From an uncultured Oscillospiraceae bacterium (GTDB taxonomy: Bacteria > Bacillota > Clostridia > Oscillospirales > Oscillospiraceae): DNA of 5,347 nt. Each line of letters starts with the position of its first letter. Within the stretch, counting starts at the first letter, position 1. Below the pieces are notes generated by a model that searched no databases, was not told where the DNA came from, and saw only the letters and a program-made list of their open reading frames with translations. This document shows positions 1 to 4,135 of this stretch, in pieces. A program made the translations under genes and the position numbers. The DNA is taken from positions 1 to 5,347 of the forward strand of contig CAKUHX010000115.1 in the NCBI GenBank assembly GCA_934659475.1. Direction: 5' to 3'.

Positions 1-7
1 AGACACC

Positions 8-13
8 CCTCCT
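8..13 (-). promoter_or_regulatory. Possible ribosome binding site of a gene starting just outside the window
   Basis: On the minus strand positions 13 to 8 read AGGAGG, a perfect Shine-Dalgarno core. No start codon at proper spacing fits inside the window: the GTG at 6-4 is only one base away. If the site is real, the start codon lies beyond position 1, and that gene would follow the DUF2812 gene in the same direction about 120 bases downstream. The rest of 1-124 shows no convincing ORF, promoter or terminator. This is weak evidence, because a six-base match can occur by chance. Confidence 0.25.
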
Positions 14-124
14 GGGTTTCTTTCGTAACTATCTTCCTTCCCGTATCTCTACGTGCTGCTGCTTTTTCGACAGTCTCTAGCGGTTCCATTCGTTTATTCG
101 CTCACTTCCGCGGACCGTCCCGGC

Positions 125-1273
125 TCATTGCAGGGGCCGGCACAGCAGCTCCAGATGGTCGGTCAGATCCTCCGCCCCGCGGTAGCGGTAGATCACCGCC
201 CGTCTGCCCCGGCCCAGGGCCAGCATCTGGAAATGGGCGTCGCTCTCCCACAGCACGGCGAAGTCCGTCCCGGGGCACTGGATCTCCCGCTGCTGCCACT
301 GGATGTTCTGGATGCGCAGGTCCTCCATCTCCGCCATGGCGGCGGCCCGGGTCAGGAAGGGCAGAGTGAGCCGCAGGGTCACGGTATCCAGTCCCGGGTG
401 GTAAAAGCCGTTGACCGTGGACAGCCGGGGCTTCCCGTCCCCCGTCTCCTCCGGCTGAAATTCGCTGTATCCGTCCTCCTCCGTCCTGGTCTGCACCGGG
501 GCCAGCAGGGTGGCGGCAGTGCGGCGGAAGGTCCCCTCGTGGGAGGTGCAGTAGTAGGTGGTCTCCAGTTCCACGATACAGGGGGCGGGACCCTCCCACA
601 CGGGCAGTTCCTGCCGCTCCAACCGCCAGCTGTTCACCAGCCCCAGCAGGGCCAGCAGGGTGATCACCGACAGGGCGGCATTTCTCACCGGGGCCGGCTT
701 TCCCGCGGCGGGCGCCCTCCTCTCGGCTGCCGCCCGCCGCAGAGCGCGCAGGCGGCGGGTCCGCTCGACCCCCTGCAGCGCCTCCAACACCGCCCAGATC
801 AGGACAGTAGTAGGGATGGTCAACAGCAGCTTCAGAAATATCCACGAGTGGGAAGCCCCTACCGCCAGCAGCAGCGCCAGCAGCACGCCATAGGCAATGG
901 CCCGCCGGATGTGATACTGCTTCAGCGCCGTATCCAGATCGCTCAGGGCCATGGCCCGGCTCTCCCCATCGGAGTAGGGCTCCGGCGCCTGGGGGTCCTC
1001 CGTGCGGAACACATAGAATACGTCCCAGCCCCCCGCGTACTGCCACCCCGCCTGCTCATACAGCTGGCGGCGCAGCTCGCCGTCCGAATTTTTTCTCCGT
1101 CCGGAGGGGGCCAGGCGGAAGCGGACCTTTTTCTCCTCCCCCCGCTTAAACAGGCAGAAACCGGAGCCCAGCTTGACCAGGGACAGGCCCCGGGCGGCGC
1201 AGTCCTCCAGCCATTGCTCCATGGCCGGAGCGTCTCCGGGCCGGACGGGGTCCATGCGGATGATGTATTTCAT
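125..1273 (-). CDS. DUF2812 domain membrane protein, partner of PadR
   Basis: This gene encodes 382 residues. Residues 1-100 resemble the DUF2812 domain of Firmicutes: a MEQWLEDCAARGL segment (18-30), then GFCLFKRGEEKKVRFRL (38-54), and AGWQYAGGWDVFYVFR (75-90) followed by an acidic stretch. Three hydrophobic segments follow at about 125-140, 144-166 and 198-215. The arginine-rich linker at 169-197 should be cytoplasmic by the positive-inside rule. Residues 216-382 would then lie outside the membrane; they contain four cysteines (C232, C242, C333, C378). The ATG at 1273 is chosen because AGGAGG lies at 1279-1284 and the ATG overlaps the padR stop in an ATGA. A start ten codons upstream would lie inside padR and lacks such a site. 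The function of DUF2812 is unknown to me. Pairing with PadR regulators is common, so a role in sensing or envelope response is an inference only. No terminator is visible after the stop. Confidence 0.85.
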   Translation of the reverse strand: MKYIIRMDPVRPGDAPAMEQWLEDCAARGLSLVKLGSGFCLFKRGEEKKVRFRLAPSGRRKNSDGELRRQLYEQAGWQYAGGWDVFYVFRTEDPQAPEPYSDGESRAMALSDLDTALKQYHIRRAIAYGVLLALLLAVGASHSWIFLKLLLTIPTTVLIWAVLEALQGVERTRRLRALRRAAAERRAPAAGKPAPVRNAALSVITLLALLGLVNSWRLERQELPVWEGPAPCIVELETTYYCTSHEGTFRRTAATLLAPVQTRTEEDGYSEFQPEETGDGKPRLSTVNGFYHPGLDTVTLRLTLPFLTRAAAMAEMEDLRIQNIQWQQREIQCPGTDFAVLWESDAHFQMLALGRGRRAVIYRYRGAEDLTDHLELLCRPLQ

Positions 1274-1587
1274 CGTTCTTCCTCCTTCGCGTCCCGGATG
1301 CACTGCTCCAGGCGGCGCAGCTCCCCCTCATAGACCTCCCGCCCGGCGGGGGTCAGGCGGTAGGTGCGTCTGCGGCCCCCGGCGTCCTGCTCCGTCTCTT
1401 CGATCAGCTTTTCCTCCAGAAATTTGCCCAAGATGGTATACAGCGTGCCCGGACCCAGCTTCACCCGGCCCTCCGTCCGCCCGGCCACCGCCGCGGCGAT
1501 CTCTGTTCCGCATACGTCCCGCCGGGCCAGCACCATCAGCGTATAGAACATGGCCTCGGTCAGCGGCCCCCGCGCTCCTGCGCCCAC
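1270..1587 (-). CDS. PadR-family transcriptional repressor
   Basis: This is a winged-helix DNA-binding protein of 105 residues, typical of short PadR (PadR-s1-like) regulators that bind as dimers. Helix 1 begins in the family-typical GPLTEAMFYTLMVL (7-20). The recognition region is LGPGTLYTILGKFLEEKLI (44-62). The wing is GGRRRTYRLTPAGREVY (70-86). A charged C-terminal helix (about 88-105) would be the dimerisation helix. The GTG at 1587 is preferred over the in-frame GTG at 1596: GGAGGT at 1600-1595 is seven bases before the former but overlaps the latter. The gene is first in a two-gene unit with the DUF2812 membrane protein, joined by an ATGA overlap that suggests translational coupling. 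PadR genes are commonly autoregulated, and the inverted repeat at the promoter fits this. The effector cannot be read from the sequence. Confidence 0.9.
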   Translation of the reverse strand: MGAGARGPLTEAMFYTLMVLARRDVCGTEIAAAVAGRTEGRVKLGPGTLYTILGKFLEEKLIEETEQDAGGRRRTYRLTPAGREVYEGELRRLEQCIRDAKEEER

Positions 1588-1594
1588 ACCGGCC

Positions 1595-1600
1595 ACCTCC
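1595..1600 (-). promoter_or_regulatory. Ribosome binding site deciding the padR start
   Basis: On the minus strand the bases read GGAGGT from 1600 to 1595. The first in-frame start (GTG, 1596-1594) overlaps this site and cannot be used with it. The next in-frame GTG (1587-1585) is seven bases downstream, an ideal spacing. The site therefore supports the shorter, 105-residue PadR protein. Confidence 0.7.
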
Positions 1601-1621
1601 TTTTCTATTATCGCGTCTCAA

Positions 1622-1636
1622 TATCGTCTATCGATA
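1622..1636 (-). promoter_or_regulatory. Candidate PadR operator at the transcription start
   Basis: TATCG (1622-1626) and CGATA (1632-1636) form an inverted repeat with a five-base spacer. The overlapping TATCGATA (1629-1636) is itself an eight-base palindrome. The repeat is centred on the predicted transcription start (about 1629), where a bound repressor would block RNA polymerase. PadR proteins usually bind AT-rich inverted repeats in their own promoters. The assignment to this PadR is inferred from position only. Confidence 0.45.
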
Positions 1637-1664
1637 ATATATCACCTTCTCAACATCCTGTCAA
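1636..1664 (-). promoter_or_regulatory. Sigma-A promoter of the padR-DUF2812 operon
   Basis: On the minus strand a perfect TTGACA (1664-1659) is followed after exactly 17 bases by TATATT (1641-1636). A TG at 1644-1643 gives an extended -10 element (TGATATATT). The predicted start is near 1629, about 40 bases before the GTG of padR. This is one of the strongest promoter matches in the window and suggests high basal activity held down by a repressor. Confidence 0.8.
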
Positions 1665-1697
1665 GCACAAAAGAAGCCGCCGTCTAAAGACGGCGGC
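1665..1697 (-). terminator. Rho-independent terminator of the AEC transporter gene
   Basis: GCCGCCGTC (1676-1684) pairs with GACGGCGGC (1689-1697) in a perfect 9-bp GC-rich stem with a four-base loop. Read on the minus strand, the stem is followed by TTCTTTTGT, a moderate T-rich tail. It begins 19 bases after the stop of the AEC gene. The plus-strand side has no T-run, so it works mainly in the minus direction. It ends immediately before the -35 box of the padR promoter. Confidence 0.85.
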
Positions 1698-1716
1698 CTC
1701 AAACTATCACAGTTCT

Positions 1717-2634
1717 TCATCCCACCACGGCGGCCCACAGGGGCAGGGTGACCATGGACAGCAGGGTGGTGAACACCACGCAGCGGGTAGCAAAGGGGGC
1801 GTCGCTGCCGTATTTGGCGGCGAAGATGGCGGCGGTGGCCCCGGCGGGCATGCCCGTCATCAGCACGCTCACGCCCAGAGGAGCCGTCTCCAGCCCCAGC
1901 AGCAGGCCGAGACCCAGGGCGGCGGCGGGCAGCAGGCCCAGCCGCAGCACGCTGAACAGCACAGTGTCCCGGCTGAAGATCGACCGCAGGGGCACATCGG
2001 TGAGGATGGTGCCCACGATGAACATGCTCAGGGCGGAATTGCAGTTACCAATGTAGCGCACCGTCTCGGTGATGACCGAGGGCAGCTGGATCTGGGTGAC
2101 CATGCAGAGGATGCCCAGGTAGATGGCCACCAGGCAGGGGTGGGTCAGCACGTTTTTCAGCACCTTTTTCTTATCCGTCCCCTCCCCGGCCACAAAGTAG
2201 GAGGTGCCCATGGACCACATGACGATGCGCATGGGGATCAGAAAAATAGAGGTGTACAGCACCCCCACCTGATCGTAGATCCCCTCGGCGATGGGGTTGC
2301 CCAGAAAGCCGCTCATGGGGACGATGGTGCAGTATTGCAGCACCTTCTTCCGCTGGGAGTCATACCGCTCAAACAGGGACCGGTTCAAAAGCAGACACAG
2401 CGCCTGCATCAGCACCGCGCTGAGCAGCAGCAGGCTGCACGAGCGCAGGATGTCCATGTTGAACTGGATCAGACAGGACTTAAAGATGTTGCAGGGGATG
2501 ACGATGTTGATGCACAGGTCGGACAGGCACCGCTTGCCCGCCTCGTCGATCACACCCCGCTTTTTCAGCACGGCTCCCGTCAGCATCAGGGCAAACAGCG
2601 TCAGCTGAAGGCTGCCCAGTTCCACGATACTCAT
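1717..2634 (-). CDS. AEC family (auxin efflux carrier type) transporter
   Basis: This is an integral membrane transporter of 305 residues, a normal length for the bacterial AEC family (Pfam Mem_trans). Members move small organic anions such as malate or other metabolites; the substrate here cannot be told. About ten hydrophobic segments are visible, at roughly 8-24, 37-52, 62-83, 101-118, 122-143, 163-183, 192-211, 224-248, 253-273 and 283-303. Family-like motifs are IVIPCNIF (44-51), MSGFLGNPIAEGIY (107-120) and the C-terminal GMPAGATAAIFAAKYG (261-276) followed by FTTLLSMVTLPLW (288-300). The ATG at 2634 has a strong GGGAGGAG eight bases upstream (2643-2650). The gene stands alone, with its own promoter and terminator, and is divergent from the aromatic operon. 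A link to aromatic compounds is possible but not shown. Confidence 0.9.
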   Translation of the reverse strand: MSIVELGSLQLTLFALMLTGAVLKKRGVIDEAGKRCLSDLCINIVIPCNIFKSCLIQFNMDILRSCSLLLLSAVLMQALCLLLNRSLFERYDSQRKKVLQYCTIVPMSGFLGNPIAEGIYDQVGVLYTSIFLIPMRIVMWSMGTSYFVAGEGTDKKKVLKNVLTHPCLVAIYLGILCMVTQIQLPSVITETVRYIGNCNSALSMFIVGTILTDVPLRSIFSRDTVLFSVLRLGLLPAAALGLGLLLGLETAPLGVSVLMTGMPAGATAAIFAAKYGSDAPFATRCVVFTTLLSMVTLPLWAAVVG

Positions 2635-2678
2635 GGTGTTTTCTCCTCCCGCCCCGGGGGCTCTCAGATCTCCATCTC

Positions 2679-2707
2679 AGTATAATTCAACACTTTACAT
2701 TTGTAAA
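2679..2707 (-). promoter_or_regulatory. Sigma-A promoter of the AEC transporter gene
   Basis: On the minus strand TTTACA (2707-2702) and TATACT (2684-2679) are separated by 17 bases, each matching consensus at five of six positions. The predicted start is near 2672, about 38 bases before the ATG. The surrounding DNA is markedly AT-rich compared with the genes on both sides. Confidence 0.7.
2694..2707. promoter_or_regulatory. Inverted repeat overlapping the AEC promoter, candidate operator
   Basis: TTTACA (2694-2699) and TGTAAA (2702-2707) form a perfect 6-bp inverted repeat with a two-base spacer. One arm coincides with the -35 box. A further TGTAAA half-site lies at 2710-2715. The core TACATTTGTA fits the TACA-N2-TGTA pattern known for CopY/BlaI-type repressors, but no such regulator gene is in the window. 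The site is short and AT-rich, so chance is a real alternative. Confidence 0.4.
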
Positions 2708-2836
2708 ACTGTAAAATTTATGTGACAGTACAGGAAATTTTTGTGAGTGTCTCCGCCGTCCAACGATCCTCCCACCCGGTGTGACATCCGCCATGGACCG
2801 GGGAAATAATTTCTTCTGTTTTGTGCGAATTTTCAG
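2708..2836. other. Divergent intergenic spacer without a gene
   Basis: This stretch lies between the AEC promoter and the aromatic operon promoter. I see no ORF with a ribosome binding site. CCCGGT (2775-2780) and ACCGGG (2797-2802) make a weak inverted repeat with a 16-base loop and no T-run. The AT-rich stretch at about 2804-2836 could act as an UP element for the promoter at 2837. Confidence 0.5.
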
Positions 2837-2865
2837 TTGACAACAGGCCGGGAAGTTTTTATACT
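2837..2865 (+). promoter_or_regulatory. Sigma-A promoter of the aroF-tyrA-aroB operon
   Basis: A perfect TTGACA (2837-2842) is followed after 17 bases by TATACT (2860-2865). The predicted start is near 2872, 30 bases before the leader peptide ATG. The AT-rich DNA just upstream may strengthen it. This near-consensus promoter suggests that control is exerted after initiation, in agreement with the attenuator downstream. Confidence 0.85.
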
Positions 2866-2901
2866 TTAGCCAACAACAGTTTAGCGATGGAGAGATATAC
2901 C

Positions 2902-2955
2902 ATGATGGACCGCTTCTTTTTTGTGCCCTATTATTACTTTACTGTGTCCGCATAG
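2902..2955 (+). CDS. Phe/Tyr-rich leader peptide of the aromatic operon attenuator
   Basis: The 17-codon ORF encodes MMDRFFFVPYYYFTVSA and ends in TAG. Seven of 17 residues are aromatic: Phe at 5, 6, 7 and 13, and Tyr at 10, 11 and 12; there is no Trp. GGAGAG at 2889-2894 sits seven bases before the ATG at 2902. An in-frame ATG at 2887 would overlap that site and has no site of its own. The peptide itself is probably without function; its translation is the sensor. Runs of the end-product codons between a promoter and a terminator are the hallmark of ribosome-mediated attenuation, as in E. coli pheL. When charged tRNA-Phe or tRNA-Tyr is scarce the ribosome would stall here and allow read-through into aroF. 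Its Phe and Tyr codons are mostly TTT and TAT, unlike the TTC and TAC used in aroF. It is not homologous by sequence to any leader I can name. Confidence 0.88.
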   Translation: MMDRFFFVPYYYFTVSA

Positions 2956-2984
2956 TAAGGCTGATTTGTGGTGCAAAAAGAAGC
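2912..2984 (+). promoter_or_regulatory. Leader hairpin pairing the Phe codons with a downstream segment
   Basis: GCTTCTTTTT (2912-2921), which contains the three Phe codons, is perfectly complementary to AAAAAGAAGC (2975-2984), ten base pairs. The loop holds the rest of the leader ORF, including the antiterminator arm at 2942-2953. Formed in untranslated RNA, it would hinder antiterminator pairing and favour termination. A ribosome sitting on the Phe codons would prevent it. The complementarity is seen directly; the role is inferred. Confidence 0.65.
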
Positions 2985-3013
2985 TCGGTAAGAGAGTGTT
3001 TCATGCGGCACAG
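2942..3013 (+). promoter_or_regulatory. Antiterminator: end of the leader ORF pairs with the 5' terminator arm
   Basis: CTGTGTCCGCAT (2942-2953) pairs with ATGCGGCACAG (3003-3013): 11 base pairs with one bulged T at 2947. This uses the 5' arm of the terminator, so the two structures exclude each other. The upstream arm is the last four codons and first stop base of the leader peptide. A ribosome that finishes the peptide would cover it and let the terminator form. A ribosome stalled at the Phe codons or first Tyr codon leaves it free, giving read-through. Stalls on the later Tyr codons would partly cover its 5' end. Confidence 0.78.
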
Positions 3014-3042
3014 GTTGGTCCTGTGCCGCATTTTTCATTTTT
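3003..3042 (+). terminator. Attenuator terminator before aroF
   Basis: TGCGGCACAGG (3004-3014) and CCTGTGCCGCA (3020-3030) form a perfect 11-bp stem, extended by the pair A3003-T3031, with the loop TTGGT. The T-run TTTTTCATTTTT follows (3031-3042). It is a textbook intrinsic terminator placed about 90 bases before the aroF start codon and inside its transcription unit. No gene ends here except the leader peptide, so it must act as a conditional terminator. Confidence 0.93.
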
Positions 3043-3070
3043 CCCGGCCATTTCCCGTCTCTTTCCGCAC

Positions 3071-3096
3071 CCCCGCCCCGGGCGGGGATCACCCCG
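3071..3096 (+). other. GC-rich alternative hairpins in the aroF 5' untranslated region
   Basis: CCCCGC (3071-3076) can pair with GCGGGG (3082-3087), loop CCCGG. Alternatively CGGGG (3083-3087) can pair with CCCCG (3092-3096), loop ATCA. The two share the same strand segment and exclude each other. Neither has a T-run, and the aroF ribosome binding site at 3121-3125 stays outside both. They could insulate the start region or stabilise the read-through transcript. They may also have no role. Confidence 0.4.
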
Positions 3097-3133
3097 AAGA
3101 ACTGAGCCAAAATAGAAAACGGAGGACAAACTT

Positions 3134-4135
3134 ATGATCGTCGTATTAAAGCACGGAGTTGCACCGGACAAGCAGGAGCAGCTGATGGACTGGCTGAAGG
3201 GCCAGGGGCTGAACATCCACGTCTCCCAGGGCGTGTACCAGACGGTGCTGGGTCTGGTGGGCGACACCAGCCGGGTGGACATGGACCTGATCGGCAGCCT
3301 GGGCATCGTGGACTCCGTCACCCGGGTGACCGAGCCCTTCAAGTGCTGCAACCGCAAGTTCCACCCCGACGACACTGTGGTAGAGGTAGGCGACGTGAAG
3401 ATCGGCCACGGGAACTTCTGCATGATCGCCGGGCCCTGCTCTGTGGAGACCGAGGAGCAGATCGTAGCCGTAGCCAAGGCGGTAAAGGCCTCCGGCGCCA
3501 ACATGCTGCGGGGCGGAGCCTTCAAGCCCCGCACCTCCCCCTACGACTTCCAGGGGCTGAAGGCCGAGGGCATCGAGCTTTTGAAGATCGCCCGGCAGGA
3601 GACCGGCCTTCCCATCGTCACCGAGATCATGGGCGTGGAGCACCTGCCCCTGTTCGAGGACGTGGATCTGATCCAGGTGGGCGCCCGGAACATGCAGAAC
3701 TTCGACCTGCTGAAGGAGCTGGGCCGTCTGCGCAAGCCCATCCTGCTCAAGCGCGGCCTGGCCAGTACCCTGAAGGAGCTGCTGATGAGCGCCGAGTACA
3801 TCATGGCCGGGGGCAACGAGCAGGTGGTGCTGTGCGAGCGGGGCATCCGCACCTTTGACGACTACACCCGGAACACTCTGGATCTGGCCGCGGTGCCCAT
3901 GCTGCGGAAGCTGACCCACCTGCCCATCATCGTGGACCCCAGCCACGCCACCGGCATCGCCCGGCTGGTGCCCCCCATGGCCCTGTCCGCCGCCGCCTGC
4001 GGGGCGGACGGCCTGATCATCGAGGTGCACAACGACCCCATCCACGCCCTGTGCGACGGGGCCCAGTCCTTGCGGCCGGAGGAGTATGACGCTCTGGCCA
4101 AGAAGGTGCGCAGAGTGCGGGAGGCGATCCAATGA
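3134..4135 (+). CDS. aroF: 3-deoxy-7-phosphoheptulonate (DAHP) synthase, type I beta with N-terminal regulatory domain
   Basis: This enzyme condenses phosphoenolpyruvate with erythrose 4-phosphate to DAHP, the first step of the shikimate pathway, in the cytoplasm. The 333 residues match the Thermotoga maritima type (about 338). A ferredoxin-like regulatory domain covers about 1-70 and begins MIVVLKHG; a TIM barrel follows. Barrel motifs are IAGPCSVE (98-105), MLRGGAFKPRTSPYDFQG (124-141), IQVGARNMQNF (180-190), LLKRG (204-208), LCERGIRTF (233-241) and IIVDPSHATG (265-274). The metal ligands known in Thermotoga correspond to C102, H271, E297 and D308. H29 and S31 match residues reported, as I recall, to bind the inhibitor tyrosine, so feedback inhibition is likely. 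GGAGG at 3121-3125 lies eight bases before the ATG. The gene follows the Phe/Tyr attenuator, and its stop overlaps the tyrA start in ATGA. All catalytic residues appear intact. Confidence 0.97.
   Translation: MIVVLKHGVAPDKQEQLMDWLKGQGLNIHVSQGVYQTVLGLVGDTSRVDMDLIGSLGIVDSVTRVTEPFKCCNRKFHPDDTVVEVGDVKIGHGNFCMIAGPCSVETEEQIVAVAKAVKASGANMLRGGAFKPRTSPYDFQGLKAEGIELLKIARQETGLPIVTEIMGVEHLPLFEDVDLIQVGARNMQNFDLLKELGRLRKPILLKRGLASTLKELLMSAEYIMAGGNEQVVLCERGIRTFDDYTRNTLDLAAVPMLRKLTHLPIIVDPSHATGIARLVPPMALSAAACGADGLIIEVHNDPIHALCDGAQSLRPEEYDALAKKVRRVREAIQ

Noticed and set aside
1..124. Terminator or mobile-element end downstream of the DUF2812 gene
   Set aside because: No stable stem with a T-run and no inverted repeats or target duplications could be found in this stretch.
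53..1333. Long plus-strand ORF of 426 codons opposite the DUF2812 gene
   Set aside because: Its product is rich in Gln, Pro, Gly and Arg and has no recognisable domain or ribosome binding site. It is an antisense shadow of a GC-rich gene with a clear family match on the other strand.
2775..2802. Inverted repeat CCCGGT / ACCGGG as a terminator or operator
   Set aside because: It has only six base pairs, a 16-base loop and no T-run on either strand, and it lies away from both promoters.
2887..2904. Upstream in-frame ATG giving a leader peptide five residues longer
   Set aside because: The ATG overlaps the GGAGAG site and has no Shine-Dalgarno sequence before it. The ATG at 2902 has ideal spacing.
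2872..3042. T-box riboswitch or other ligand riboswitch upstream of aroF
   Set aside because: The conserved T-box antiterminator core and the long Stem I are not present. The leader is short and is explained by a peptide-coding attenuator.
2921..3115. 64-codon plus-strand ORF across the attenuator terminator
   Set aside because: It would start inside the leader ORF in another frame without a proper ribosome binding site and would run through the terminator stem. The Phe/Tyr leader frame explains the region better.
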